From assembly GCF_001245615.1 (NCBI RefSeq), contig NZ_CWKH01000002.1, positions 992,001-1,056,000 of the forward strand: DNA of 64,000 nucleotides, read 5' to 3'. The translations under genes and the position numbers were made by a program. Below, piece by piece: positions 41,924 to 51,111 of the stretch. The notes beneath the pieces were generated by a model that saw only the letters and a program-made list of their open reading frames with translations, was not told the origin of the DNA and ran no database searches. Origin of the DNA: Mycolicibacterium neworleansense. GTDB taxonomy: Bacteria; Actinomycetota; Actinomycetes; Mycobacteriales; Mycobacteriaceae. How positions within the stretch are numbered: position 1 is the first letter of the stretch; each line of letters begins with the position of its first letter.

Positions 41924-43264
41924 TCACATCCGCTTCGGGGATGCCACCGCGGCGTGCAGTCCCAGCCCGGCGAGATAGGCGACGGCTCCGGCGACCACCA
42001 GCGCCGGTGAGCGCCCGTCGGCGGGGATCACCGCGGCGGCCGCGGCGATCGCGGCGACGAACGACATCCAGAACAGCGCGTCCTGCACCGTGAACACATG
42101 ACCACGCAGCGCGTCGTCGACATCGAGCTGCATCGCCGAATCCGCGCACAGTTTCACCAATTGCCCGGCCGCGCCGAGCAGGAAGCCACAGACCAGCATC
42201 ACCGGGATGTGCAGCCCGATCGCCACGAGCTGGATCAGCACGGCCAGACTCAGGGCACCGTTGGCCGTCGCGTAGCGGCCGAACCGGCCGATCACCGCCG
42301 GGGCGGCCACCGTGGCCAGGAACTGCCCGACGCCGCCGGCGGCCACGAACAGCACCGCGGTGCCCAGGCCCAGCCCCGTCACATCCGGGTTGTCGGTATG
42401 CCGCACGATCACCAGCACCAGAAGCGAGTTGATCCCGAAGGCCATCCGGTGCGCGGCCAGACCGGCCAGGGTGCCCGCGACCGGCGGGACGGCCCACACC
42501 GTGCGGATGCCGTGCACCCAACCGGTGGCCACCGCGTAGGCCACCGAGCCGTGGATGGCGCGCTTGCTCTCGTGCGGTCCCAGCACATGCTCACCGAAAC
42601 GCACCGACAACCACAACGCCACCGCCACCGGCAGCGCGACGATGAACATCACCACCGAGGCGCCGGCGTCGTCGGCACCGAACAGTTTGCGCGGCACCAG
42701 CATGAAGTCCGCGCCGAGGAAGGCGGCCAACGCACCGACAGCGGTCGCCACCGAGTTCATCGTGACCACCCGGTCGGGCGGCACCACATCGGGTAGCGAC
42801 GCCGAAAGACCTGAAGACACGAATCGGGTCAAGCCGTTCACGATCAGCGCGCAGCACAGGATCGGTATGTCGCCCGCGCCGGAGGCCAGCAGCACACCCA
42901 CCAGCAGCACCACGAGCAGCCGGCCCAGGTTGGCACCGACGAGGACAAGGCGGCGGTCCCAGCGGTCCAGCAGGGCTCCGGCGAACGGTCCCAGCACGGA
43001 GTACGGCAGGAACATCACCGCGAACGCCGCGGCGATCTGCCAGGGTTCGGCCTGGCGCTCCGGGTTGAACAGGATCGCACCGGCCAGTCCGGCCTGGAAC
43101 AGTCCGTCGCCGAACTGGCTGACCGCGCGCAGCTCCAGCAGCCGGCGGAATTCGGTCATGCCCCGCAACGAGTGCCACAGGGCACGGGGAGCGTGAGCGT
43201 GAACCACCCGATCAACAGTACAAAGCTGCGTCGAAATCCGACCGCGCCCGGGCTTGTTCGCCAC
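41924..43264 (-). CDS. MFS transporter (Rv0037c type)
   Basis: A 446-residue membrane protein with about 12 transmembrane helices. The major-facilitator loop 2-3 motif reads [20 protein letters not shown]. Helix sequences such as [13 protein letters not shown] and [24 protein letters not shown] follow. It is probably an efflux carrier, substrate unknown. The N-terminal 35 residues are uncertain; ATG 43159 ([10 protein letters not shown]) would be a shorter start just before the first helix. It is divergent from the AlgH-type gene with about 20 bp between if the long start is right, or 125 bp if the short one is. Confidence 0.85.
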   Translation of the reverse strand: MANKPGRGRISTQLCTVDRVVHAHAPRALWHSLRGMTEFRRLLELRAVSQFGDGLFQAGLAGAILFNPERQAEPWQIAAAFAVMFLPYSVLGPFAGALLDRWDRRLVLVGANLGRLLVVLLVGVLLASGAGDIPILCCALIVNGLTRFVSSGLSASLPDVVPPDRVVTMNSVATAVGALAAFLGADFMLVPRKLFGADDAGASVVMFIVALPVAVALWLSVRFGEHVLGPHESKRAIHGSVAYAVATGWVHGIRTVWAVPPVAGTLAGLAAHRMAFGINSLLVLVIVRHTDNPDVTGLGLGTAVLFVAAGGVGQFLATVAAPAVIGRFGRYATANGALSLAVLIQLVAIGLHIPVMLVCGFLLGAAGQLVKLCADSAMQLDVDDALRGHVFTVQDALFWMSFVAAIAAAAAVIPADGRSPALVVAGAVAYLAGLGLHAAVASPKRM

Positions 43265-43284
43265 GTCTGGGCAATTGCGGTGCC

Positions 43285-43902
43285 ATGATGTATGGCGTGG
43301 CGCAGTCAGAAGATCCGGAGGATTTCATCGCGCCTGCGGCGCATCGGGTACGGCCGGGCACACTGCTGCTGGCCAATACCGATCTGCTGGAGCCGACGTT
43401 CCGGCGCAGCGTCATCTACATCGTCGAGCACAATGCCGGCGGGACCCTCGGTGTGGTGTTGAACCGGCCCAGCGAGACCGCGGTCTACAACGTGCTGCCG
43501 CAGTGGTCGAAGCTGACCACGAAACCCAAGACCATGTTCATCGGCGGCCCGGTCAAGCGCGACTCGGCGTTGTGCCTGGCGACGCTGCGGGTCGGTATGC
43601 AGGCCGATGGGGTTCCGGGGCTGCGGCACGTGCAGGGCCGCGTGGTGATGGTCGATCTCGACGCCGACCCCGACACGCTGGCCCCGGTGATCGAGGGTGT
43701 GCGGATATTCGCCGGGTACTCCGGCTGGACCATCGGGCAATTGGACGGCGAGATCGAACGCGATGACTGGATCGTGCTCTCGGCGTTGCCGTCGGATGTG
43801 TTGATCGAACCGCGGATCGACCTGTGGGGCCGTGTGCTGCGACGTCAGCCCTTGCCGATGTCGCTACTGGCCACCCACCCGATCGACGTCAGCCGCAACT
43901 AG
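43285..43902 (+). CDS. UPF0301 / AlgH family protein (Rv0038 type)
   Basis: A 205-residue protein of the YqgE/AlgH family. Conserved segments are [53 protein letters not shown], and [15 protein letters not shown] with [14 protein letters not shown]. The family's molecular role is unsettled. The start may be ATG 43285 or GTG 43297 ([10 protein letters not shown]), the latter matching the usual mycobacterial N-terminus. Confidence 0.9.
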   Translation: MMYGVAQSEDPEDFIAPAAHRVRPGTLLLANTDLLEPTFRRSVIYIVEHNAGGTLGVVLNRPSETAVYNVLPQWSKLTTKPKTMFIGGPVKRDSALCLATLRVGMQADGVPGLRHVQGRVVMVDLDADPDTLAPVIEGVRIFAGYSGWTIGQLDGEIERDDWIVLSALPSDVLIEPRIDLWGRVLRRQPLPMSLLATHPIDVSRN

Positions 43903-43931
43903 CGGCTACTGGCCCTCGGTCAGTTACAAGG

Positions 43932-44285
43932 TCAATTACAAGACAGCGTGCAGCTGGCGCACGAGCCGGCACAGCCCGCGCCGGCGGCCTCCGCGGCGGC
44001 CTCTGCTCCTGCCACGGCCTTGGCGCTCTGCCAGCACCCGGCGGCCACCGTGGCGATGGCACCGATGATGCACACCATGACGACCATCAGGCCGGTGTGC
44101 GGGGCGGCGGCCAGGGCGGCGGCGCCACCGGCGGCGAGCATCACCGCCGCGGCCAGTTGGGTGGGGGCCACAGCCCTCAACACCGAGCGCACGGGATCAC
44201 CGGTGCGAGGTCTGGTCAACAACCACAGCCCGAACACGCCGACGATGACGGCGGCGCTCAAACACAGCAGCGCGGCGATCAGCAT
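43932..44285 (-). CDS. Small membrane protein with Cys-rich tail (Rv0039c type)
   Basis: A 117-residue protein with three hydrophobic segments (AALLCLSAAVIVGVFGLWLL; LAAAVMLAAGGAAALAAA; LMVVMVCIIGAIATVAAGCW). An Ala-rich helix follows, and the protein ends in CAGSCASCTLSC-N, with five Cys including the preceding GC. It starts at ATG 44285; the frame is open further upstream but without similarity. It is convergent with the AlgH-type gene and is the third gene from leuS. The function is unknown. The terminal Cys cluster could bind metal or form disulfides. Confidence 0.7.
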   Translation of the reverse strand: MLIAALLCLSAAVIVGVFGLWLLTRPRTGDPVRSVLRAVAPTQLAAAVMLAAGGAAALAAAPHTGLMVVMVCIIGAIATVAAGCWQSAKAVAGAEAAAEAAGAGCAGSCASCTLSCN

Positions 44286-44343
44286 GCGCCACACAATACG
44301 AGGCGCCGATCTGTATTGCGAGGTCGGGTTTGGTCCCGGCGGC

Positions 44344-44550
44344 TCAGCCCTGCAGGCCCAGGAGCTGGGGCAAACCCGGTGCCGGGGCGGGTGCGGGCGC
44401 GGCCGGGGTAGCTGGCACCGGGCCGGGAACGCTGGGGGCCGGCAGGAGAGGTTCGGCTGAGGCGGTCTGACCGGCGAAACCGACAACTGCCGCGACGCCG
44501 ACGGCCGTGCCTGCTGCCAGCACCCGCCACCGGCTGGCCAACTCGATCAT
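44344..44550 (-). CDS. Short secreted Pro/Ala-rich protein (Mtc28-like)
   Basis: A 68-residue protein with a signal peptide (WRVLAAGTAVGVAAVVGFAGQTASA, predicted cleavage before EPLLP), followed by only about 38 residues of Pro/Ala repeats ending GLPQLLGLQG. The position between the Rv0039c-type gene and leuS equals that of mtc28 (Rv0040c), a 28-kDa secreted proline-rich antigen. Here the mature protein is far shorter. It starts at ATG 44550 with GGAGG 9 nt upstream. Orthology is inferred from position and composition. Confidence 0.65.
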   Translation of the reverse strand: MIELASRWRVLAAGTAVGVAAVVGFAGQTASAEPLLPAPSVPGPVPATPAAPAPAPAPGLPQLLGLQG

Positions 44551-44746
44551 CACTCGTTCCCTCCGCAAACCGTGCCCTCACCAGGCAACCTCTTCACTAG
44601 GCGCCGAGACTATCCACGGGTGACCACGCGCCACCAGCAACTCAATCGAGCTGGAATCAACCCCTGACTATGCCGCGACGCAACCGATACCAAGCCGTGC
44701 CTTTCGGGGTCGTCAGACGGGTGGTGAGCTGGCCAAACCGTGGCCT

Positions 44747-44752
44747 TATACC
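44747..44752 (+). promoter_or_regulatory. Candidate -10 element for leaderless leuS
   Basis: TATACC lies 10 nt before the leuS GTG at 44762. The first transcribed base would therefore fall at or next to the start codon. No Shine-Dalgarno is visible. This matches the leaderless architecture common in mycobacteria. It is inference from spacing. Confidence 0.45.
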
Positions 44753-44761
44753 CTGAACGGC

Positions 44762-47635
44762 GTGATCGAACCCGCCACCACCTCGCAGTCAGGGCAGCCT
44801 GGCCCGGACACCGATACCCCCCAGCACCGCTACACCGCGGAGCTTGCGGGCCAGATCGAGCGCACCTGGCAGGAGCGGTGGCACGTGCTGGGGACTTTCA
44901 ATGTGGCCAATCCGGTGGGCTCGCTGGCACCGCAAGATGGCTCCTCGGTGCCCGCCGACAAGATGTTCGTTCAGGACATGTTCCCGTACCCGTCCGGTGA
45001 CGGCCTGCACGTCGGGCACCCGCTCGGTTACATCGCCACCGACGTCTACGCCCGGTACTACCGGATGACCGGCCGCAACGTGCTGCACGCGCTGGGCTTC
45101 GATGCGTTCGGGCTGCCGGCCGAGCAGTACGCCGTGCAGACCGGGACGCACCCGCGCATCCGTACCGAGGCCAACATCGTCAATTTCCGCCGGCAGCTTG
45201 GCCGGCTCGGGCTGGGGCACGACTCGCGGCGCAGCTTCGCCACCACCGACGTCGACTTCTACAAGTGGACGCAGTGGATCTTCCTGCAGATCTACAACGC
45301 CTGGTTCGACCCCGAGTCGAAGAAGGCCCGGCCCATCACCGAGCTGGTGGCCGAATTCGAGTCCGGCGCCCGGACTCTCGACGACGGCCGGGCGTGGGCC
45401 GGGCTGTCGGCAGCCGAGCGCGCCGACGTGGTGGACGGCTACCGCCTGGTGTACCGCGCCGACTCGATGGTGAACTGGTGCCCGGGCCTGGGCACGGTGC
45501 TGGCCAATGAAGAGGTCACCGCCGACGGCCGTAGCGATCGCGGCAACTTCCCGGTGTTTCGGAAGCGCCTGCGGCAGTGGATGATGCGCATCACCGCCTA
45601 CTCGGACCGGCTGCTCGATGATCTGGACGTGCTGGACTGGCCCGACAAGGTCAAGGCCATGCAGCGCAACTGGATCGGCCGGTCCACCGGCGCCTCGGTT
45701 GAATTCGGTACCGCGGCCGGTGATGTCGAGGTCTTCACCACCCGCCCGGACACCCTGTTCGGCGCCACCTATCTGGTGCTGGCACCCGAGCACGATCTGG
45801 TCGATGCGCTGGTCGCCGCTGCCTGGCCCGACGGCACCGATTCGCGGTGGACCTTCGGTGCGGCCACACCGGGCGAGGCCGTCGCGGCGTACCGTGCCGG
45901 GATCGCGGCCAAGTCGGATCTGGAACGCCAGGAGAACAAGACCAAGACCGGCGTGTTCCTCGGCGCGTACGCCACCAATCCGGTGAACGGACAGCAGGTT
46001 CCGGTGTTCATCGCCGATTACGTGCTGGCCGGTTACGGCACCGGCGCCATCATGGCGGTGCCCGGTGGCGACCAGCGTGACTGGGACTTCGCGACGGAGT
46101 TCGGGCTGCCCATCATCGAAGTGGTGTCCGGCGGCGACATCAGCGAGGCGGCCTACAACGGTGACGGCACCATGGTGAACTCCGGCTACCTCGACGGGCT
46201 GTCGGTGGCCGAGGCCAAGACGAAGGTCATCGAACACCTGGAGGCCGACGGCCGTGGCCGGGCCCGGATCGAGTACAAGCTGCGAGACTGGCTGTTCGCC
46301 CGGCAGCGGTACTGGGGTGAACCGTTCCCGATCGTCTACGACGCCGACGGCCGTGCCCATGCGCTGCCGGAATCGGCTCTGCCGGTGGAACTTCCGGATG
46401 TGCCGGACTATGCGCCGGTGTCGTTCGACCCGGACGACGCGGACAGTGAACCGTCGCCGCCGCTGGGCAAGGCGACCGAATGGGTGCATGTCGAACTGGA
46501 TCTCGGTGACGGGCTGCAGACCTACACCCGCGACACCAACGTGATGCCGCAGTGGGCGGGCAGCTCGTGGTACGAGCTGCGCTACACCGACCCGCACAAC
46601 TCAGAAGAACTGTGCGCCAAGGAGAACGAGGCCTACTGGATGGGCCCGCGGCCGGCCGAGCACGGGCCGAACGATCCGGGCGGCGTCGACCTGTACGTCG
46701 GAGGCGTCGAGCATGCGGTGCTGCACCTGCTGTACTCGCGGTTCTGGCACAAGGTGCTGTTCGACCTCGGCTTCGTCAGCTCGAGCGAGCCCTACCGCCG
46801 CCTGGTCAACCAGGGCTACATCCAGGCCTTCGCCTACACGGATTCCCGCGGCAGCTACGTGCCCGCGGCCGAAGTCGTTGAGCGCGACGGAAAGTTCTTC
46901 TGGACCGGACCTGAAGGTGAGATCCAGGTCAACCAGGAGTTCGGCAAGATCGGCAAGAGCCTGAAGAACTCGGTCTCACCCGACGAGATCTGCGACGAGT
47001 ACGGTGCGGACACCCTGCGGGTCTACGAGATGTCGATGGGTCCGCTGGAGGCGTCGCGGCCGTGGGCGACCAAGGATGTCGTCGGTGCGCACCGCTTCCT
47101 GCAGCGGGTGTGGCGCGTGGTGGTCGACGAAGAGTCCGGAGCCACCGGTGTCAACGAGCATGAGGCGCTGGACACCGACACGCTGAAGATCCTGCACCGC
47201 ACCATCGCCGGGGTGACCGAAGACTATGCAGCGCTTCGCAACAACACCGCGGCCGCCAAGCTGATCGAGTACACCAACCACCTGACCAAGGAAGGTGTGT
47301 CGGCGCGCGCTGCCATCGAGCCGCTGGTGCTCATGGTCGCTCCGCTGGCGCCGCACCTGGCCGAGGAGCTGTGGAAGCGGTTGGGCCACGACACCTCGCT
47401 GGCGCACGGGCCGTTCCCGGTGGCCGATCCGCAGTACCTGGTCGACGACACCATCGAGTTCCCGGTCCAGGTCAACGGCAAGGTGCGCGGCAAGATCACC
47501 GTGGCCGCCGATGCTGACAAGGCGGCACTCGAGGCGGCGGCATTGGCCGACGAGAAGGTGCAGGCCTTCCTGGACGGCGCCACACCCAAGAAGGTCATCG
47601 TGGTGCCGGGCCGGCTGGTGAACCTCGTCGTCTGA
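44762..47635 (+). CDS. leuS: Leucyl-tRNA synthetase
   Basis: A 957-residue class Ia synthetase charging tRNA-Leu. The HIGH motif reads [15 protein letters not shown] at about residue 76. The CP1 editing domain has [20 protein letters not shown] and [20 protein letters not shown]. The KMSKS-equivalent is KIGKS at about residue 730, a normal variant in this lineage. The tRNA-binding C-terminal domain ends in the ubiquitin-like part ([18 protein letters not shown]). It starts at GTG 44762. It is convergent with the SDR gene, with a strong stem-loop between. Confidence 0.98.
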   Translation: MIEPATTSQSGQPGPDTDTPQHRYTAELAGQIERTWQERWHVLGTFNVANPVGSLAPQDGSSVPADKMFVQDMFPYPSGDGLHVGHPLGYIATDVYARYYRMTGRNVLHALGFDAFGLPAEQYAVQTGTHPRIRTEANIVNFRRQLGRLGLGHDSRRSFATTDVDFYKWTQWIFLQIYNAWFDPESKKARPITELVAEFESGARTLDDGRAWAGLSAAERADVVDGYRLVYRADSMVNWCPGLGTVLANEEVTADGRSDRGNFPVFRKRLRQWMMRITAYSDRLLDDLDVLDWPDKVKAMQRNWIGRSTGASVEFGTAAGDVEVFTTRPDTLFGATYLVLAPEHDLVDALVAAAWPDGTDSRWTFGAATPGEAVAAYRAGIAAKSDLERQENKTKTGVFLGAYATNPVNGQQVPVFIADYVLAGYGTGAIMAVPGGDQRDWDFATEFGLPIIEVVSGGDISEAAYNGDGTMVNSGYLDGLSVAEAKTKVIEHLEADGRGRARIEYKLRDWLFARQRYWGEPFPIVYDADGRAHALPESALPVELPDVPDYAPVSFDPDDADSEPSPPLGKATEWVHVELDLGDGLQTYTRDTNVMPQWAGSSWYELRYTDPHNSEELCAKENEAYWMGPRPAEHGPNDPGGVDLYVGGVEHAVLHLLYSRFWHKVLFDLGFVSSSEPYRRLVNQGYIQAFAYTDSRGSYVPAAEVVERDGKFFWTGPEGEIQVNQEFGKIGKSLKNSVSPDEICDEYGADTLRVYEMSMGPLEASRPWATKDVVGAHRFLQRVWRVVVDEESGATGVNEHEALDTDTLKILHRTIAGVTEDYAALRNNTAAAKLIEYTNHLTKEGVSARAAIEPLVLMVAPLAPHLAEELWKRLGHDTSLAHGPFPVADPQYLVDDTIEFPVQVNGKVRGKITVAADADKAALEAAALADEKVQAFLDGATPKKVIVVPGRLVNLVV

Positions 47636-47637
47636 GC

Positions 47638-47686
47638 GATTTGTGCACCTCAGGTGACGCCCACCGGCACTGGCGGTGCACAAATC
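47638..47686. terminator. Bidirectional stem-loop between leuS and SDR gene
   Basis: A perfect 12-bp inverted repeat, GATTTGTGCACC (47638-47649) and GGTGCACAAATC (47675-47686), with a 25-nt loop that can itself pair (GGTG / CACC). It begins 2 nt after the leuS stop and includes the SDR stop codon. Confidence 0.8.
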
Positions 47687-48368
47687 ACCCGGGGCGGACC
47701 ACGATCTCGTGCACGTGGCCGTCAGGCGGGGTGGTGACGGCCGTCGCCACCAGCCCGGCGACGGTCTCGGGCTTGAGGAACTTCTCCGGGTCGTACTCGC
47801 CGACACCATCGGTTACCGCACTTTCGTAGGCCACGAGGCTACGTTGCATCTCGGAGTCGGTGCGGCCGGGGAAGATCGAGGTGACGCGCAGCGACGGCTC
47901 GTCGGCCCGCAGTGAGTCGGCGAAGGCCCGCAGGGCGAACTTGCTTGCCGAATAGGACGCCATTCCCGGTGAAACCTTCTGTCCAGCACCGGAATTGATG
48001 AACACGACGTGGCCCTTGGCGGCGCGCAGGGCCGGCAGCAGGGCCAGGGTGAGTGCCACCGCGCCGGTGACGTTCACCTCGAAGGACGCCCGCCACTGTT
48101 CGGCGATGGACTCGGAGACCCGGCCCGGGTAGAGCACGCCGGCGTTGTGCACCAGCACGTCGAGCTCGGTGAGCACCTCGGTGGCCGACTCGATCGAATC
48201 GGGATCGGTCAGGTCCAGCGGCCAGGTCGGCGCGCCGAGGCGTTCGGCCAGCGCGTCGAGGCGGGCCGACGGACGCCCGGCCAGAAACAGCGTGTGGGTG
48301 GGAGCAAGGGCGGCGGCGATGGCCGAACCGATGCCGCCAGCGGCTCCGGTGATCAATGCAGACGGCAC
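47685..48368 (-). CDS. Short-chain dehydrogenase/reductase
   Basis: A 227-residue classical SDR. The cofactor motif is TGAAGGIGSAIAAAL, the structural motif is HNAGV, the catalytic Ser is in INSGAG, and the Tyr/Lys pair is in SYSASKFALRAF. LAGRPSARL at the second strand suggests NADP(H) preference. The length is short for the family but complete. The substrate is unknown. It is convergent with leuS and divergent from the glucosylglycerate hydrolase gene, 77 bp apart. Confidence 0.9.
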   Translation of the reverse strand: MPSALITGAAGGIGSAIAAALAPTHTLFLAGRPSARLDALAERLGAPTWPLDLTDPDSIESATEVLTELDVLVHNAGVLYPGRVSESIAEQWRASFEVNVTGAVALTLALLPALRAAKGHVVFINSGAGQKVSPGMASYSASKFALRAFADSLRADEPSLRVTSIFPGRTDSEMQRSLVAYESAVTDGVGEYDPEKFLKPETVAGLVATAVTTPPDGHVHEIVVRPG

Positions 48369-48445
48369 GACTGCAACGTTACTGTGACGCCGAAAGGCGC
48401 GGGGCCGACCTGCGGACCGGGACGCGGCGTCGCATCATGGTAGGG

Positions 48446-49786
48446 ATGCCACCGGATCCCAGCTTCGCTCCCACCCAGCTCGCCGCACGGGCCGCATACC
48501 TGCTGCGCGGCAACGACCTGGGTGTGATGACCACTGCCGCGCCGTTGCTGTATCCGCACATGTGGAGCTGGGACGCGGCGTTCGTCTCGATCGGCCTGGC
48601 CCCGCTGAGCGTCGAGCGGGCCGTGGTGGAGCTCGACACCCTGCTCTCGGCGCAGTGGCGCAACGGGATGATCCCGCACATCGTGTTCGCCAACGGCGTC
48701 GACGGCTACTTTCCCGGCCCGGCCCGCTGGGCCACCTCGGCCCTGGCGGCCAACGCGCCCCGGATCCGGCACACCTCGGGCATCACGCAACCGCCGGTGC
48801 ACGCGATCGCGGTACAGCGCATCCTCGACCATGCCCGCAGCCGCGGCCGGTCCACCCGGGCGGTGGCGGCGAGCTTCCTGGACCGGCGGTGGGCGGATCT
48901 GGTGCGCTGGCACCGCTGGCTGGCCGAGTCACGCGATCAGGACGGCCGTGGGCGCATCACGCTGTATCACGGGTGGGAGTCCGGCATGGACAACTCACCG
49001 CGCTGGGACAGCGCATACGCGAACGTGATTCCGGGCAATGTGCCGGAGTATCAGCGTGAGGACAACGCGATCATCACCGATGCCACGCAGCGGCCCAGCG
49101 ACCTCGAGTATGACCGGTATCTGTGGCTGCTCGAGGAGATGAAATCCGTTCGCTACGACGATGATCTGCTGCCGAAGGTGATGAGCTTCGCGGTCGAGGA
49201 CGTGTTCGTCTCGGCGATCTTCTCGGTGGCCTGCCAGGTGCTCGCCGAGATCGGGGAAGATTACAAGCGTCCGAATGCCGATGTCCGCGATCTGTATACC
49301 TGGGCGGAGCGGTTCCGGGTCGGGGTTGTCGAGACCGCCGACGAACGTAGCGGTGCGGCAAGGGATTACGACGTCCGGGCGAAGAAGTGGGTGGCCACCG
49401 AGACTGTGGCGCAGTTCGCCCCGCTGCTATGTGGTGGGCTGCCCCACGATCGTGAGCGGGCCCTGCTGCGGCTGCTGGAAGGCCCGCGCTTCTGCGGCCA
49501 TCCGGACCTGCGGTATGCGCTCATCCCGTCGACCTCGCCGGTGTCGCGGGACTTTCGGGCCCGTGAGTACTGGCGTGGCCCGGTGTGGCCGGTGATGACG
49601 TGGTTGTTCTCGTGGTGCTTCGCCCGGCGGGGCTGGGCCGAGCGCGCCTCGACGCTGCGCCGGGAGGGCTTGCGTCAGGCCAGCGACGGCACTTTCGCCG
49701 AGTACTACGAGCCGTTCACCGGGGAGCCGCTGGGCAGCATGCAGCAGTCGTGGACGGCTGCGGCGGTGTTGGACTGGTTGGGATAG
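48446..49786 (+). CDS. ggh: Glucosylglycerate hydrolase (GH63)
   Basis: A 446-residue (alpha/alpha)6-barrel glycoside hydrolase matching the mycobacterial glucosylglycerate hydrolase. The enzyme splits glucosylglycerate into glucose and glycerate, mobilising this compatible solute, notably on recovery from nitrogen limitation. With ATG 48446 as start, the length and the key positions agree with the M. hassiacum enzyme as I remember it. Asp43 is in MWSWDAAF, the general acid Asp182 in GWESGMDNS, and the general base Glu419 in FAEYYEPF. Also present are QWRNGMIPHIVF and EYWRGPVWPVMTW. It is typical of rapidly growing mycobacteria. It stops 5 nt before the convergent marR stop. Confidence 0.9.
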   Translation: MPPDPSFAPTQLAARAAYLLRGNDLGVMTTAAPLLYPHMWSWDAAFVSIGLAPLSVERAVVELDTLLSAQWRNGMIPHIVFANGVDGYFPGPARWATSALAANAPRIRHTSGITQPPVHAIAVQRILDHARSRGRSTRAVAASFLDRRWADLVRWHRWLAESRDQDGRGRITLYHGWESGMDNSPRWDSAYANVIPGNVPEYQREDNAIITDATQRPSDLEYDRYLWLLEEMKSVRYDDDLLPKVMSFAVEDVFVSAIFSVACQVLAEIGEDYKRPNADVRDLYTWAERFRVGVVETADERSGAARDYDVRAKKWVATETVAQFAPLLCGGLPHDRERALLRLLEGPRFCGHPDLRYALIPSTSPVSRDFRAREYWRGPVWPVMTWLFSWCFARRGWAERASTLRREGLRQASDGTFAEYYEPFTGEPLGSMQQSWTAAAVLDWLG

Positions 49787-49791
49787 CCCGG

Positions 49792-50271
49792 CTACTCGGA
49801 CTTGGCGGCGGCCGGGGCCTGTTCGTTCTGGCTGGCCAGACGCTCCAGCGGGGCCAGTGCGGTCGCCAGCGTCGCGAGGTCCTCTGAGCTCAGGTTGGCC
49901 AACCGGGCGGCCAGGTCGGCGCGGCGGGCGGCCAGCGATTCGCGGTGTTGCACCAGGCCGCGCGGGGTGACCTCGACGAGTACGGCACGCAGGTCGGAGG
50001 GGTCGCGGGAGCGCTTGACCAGGCCCAGCTTCTCCAGCCGGCGGATCGCCACGGTGGTGGTGGGAGTGCGCACCCGCTCGCGGGCGGCCAGTTCGGTCAT
50101 CCGGATCGGCCCCTGGTCGAGCAGGGTGAGCAGGATCGAGAGCTGTGCCAGCGTGAGCTCCCCGGCGGTGCCCTTGTTGGTGTCGCCACGGCGCAGCACC
50201 GAGAACACCTTGGAGAGAACGCGTTGCAGCTCTCCGGCCAGCTCTGTGACCTGTGAATCGGGCTCCACCAT
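49792..50271 (-). CDS. MarR-family transcriptional regulator (Rv0042c type)
   Basis: A 159-residue MarR regulator. Its winged-helix core is LAQLSILLTLLDQGPIRMTELAARERVRTPTTTVAIRRLEKLGLVKRSRDPSDLRAVLVEVTPRGL. The long amphipathic end helices (RADLAARLANLSSEDLATLATAL) form the dimer. It starts at GTG or ATG near 50271. It is adjacent to the ABC transporter genes on the same strand, about 100 bp downstream, so it may control them or a ligand-linked function. The ligand is unknown. Confidence 0.9.
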   Translation of the reverse strand: MVEPDSQVTELAGELQRVLSKVFSVLRRGDTNKGTAGELTLAQLSILLTLLDQGPIRMTELAARERVRTPTTTVAIRRLEKLGLVKRSRDPSDLRAVLVEVTPRGLVQHRESLAARRADLAARLANLSSEDLATLATALAPLERLASQNEQAPAAAKSE

Positions 50272-50373
50272 AATTCGCTAGTCTAACCTGTCTGAAGCTG
50301 CCAGGTCGGCAGCTTGTTGGGTTTGGCGCAGCGGGTTTCCCCTTTTCACGGCACTGCCTTCACGGCACCGCCC

Positions 50374-51111
50374 TCACAGCACCTGCGACAGGAAGCGCCG
50401 CAGCCGATCCGTCTGGGCCGCGTCGAAGATCTGGTCGGGGGTACCCGACTCGACCACCGCGCCGTGATCCATGAACACCACGGAGTCGGCCGTCGACCGC
50501 GCGAAACCCATCTCGTGGGTGACCGCCAGGATGGTCATTCCCTCGGCGGCCAGTTCGGCCATCAGCTCGAGGATTCCCTTTACGAGCTCGGGGTCCAGCG
50601 CCGAGGTGGCCTCATCGAAGAACATCACCTGCGGGGTCATGGCGAGTGCCCGCGCGATCGCGACGCGTTGCTGCTGGCCGCCCGACAGCGTGCTCGGCCG
50701 CACATCGGCCTTGTGCCGCAGGCCAACCCGGTCCAGTTGCTCGAGCCCGACGGTGCGGGCGTGGTCGGGGCTGAGCCGTTTGAGCTTGCGCGGGCCCAGG
50801 GTGACGTTGTCGAGAACGGTCTTGTGCGGGAACAGGTTGAACTGCTGGAACACCATGCCGATGCGCTGGCGCAGCTGGTCGGGGTTGTCGGTCAGCACCG
50901 AGCGGCCGTCGAGCAGGATGTCGCCGCGGTCGGGTTCGTACAGGCGGTTCAGGGTGCGCAGCAGCGTTGACTTGCCGGATCCCGACGGTCCGATGATGGC
51001 CGTCGTGGTGCCGGCGGGCACGTCCAGGTCCACCCCGCGCAGCACCGCGTTCGGGCCGAATGACAGGTGGATGTCCTTGGCGGCCAGCGCGACTGGCTGT
51101 GGTGCCGGCAT
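50374..51111 (-). CDS. Polar amino acid ABC transporter, ATP-binding protein
   Basis: A 245-residue ABC ATPase of the GlnQ type. Walker A is GPSGSGKST, the Q-loop is VFQQFNLFPHKTVLDNV, the signature is LSGGQQQRVAIARALA, Walker B is VMFFDEATSALDPE, and the H-loop is VTHEMGFA. It energises the permease encoded immediately upstream. The coding frame continues to 51756 but is real only from ATG 51111, which overlaps the permease stop by one base (TGATG), a coupled arrangement. By sequence type the substrate should be glutamine, glutamate or a similar amino acid. Confidence 0.93.
   Translation of the reverse strand: MPAPQPVALAAKDIHLSFGPNAVLRGVDLDVPAGTTTAIIGPSGSGKSTLLRTLNRLYEPDRGDILLDGRSVLTDNPDQLRQRIGMVFQQFNLFPHKTVLDNVTLGPRKLKRLSPDHARTVGLEQLDRVGLRHKADVRPSTLSGGQQQRVAIARALAMTPQVMFFDEATSALDPELVKGILELMAELAAEGMTILAVTHEMGFARSTADSVVFMDHGAVVESGTPDQIFDAAQTDRLRRFLSQVL

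Noticed and set aside
44571..44761. T-box or other tRNA-sensing leader before leuS
   Set aside because: No T-box motif, specifier stem or terminator/antiterminator pair is visible, and the likely promoter leaves no leader.
44789..46597. A 602-codon minus-strand open frame
   Set aside because: It is antisense to leuS, whose HIGH and KIGKS motifs and full length are certain. The antisense product has no recognisable domain.
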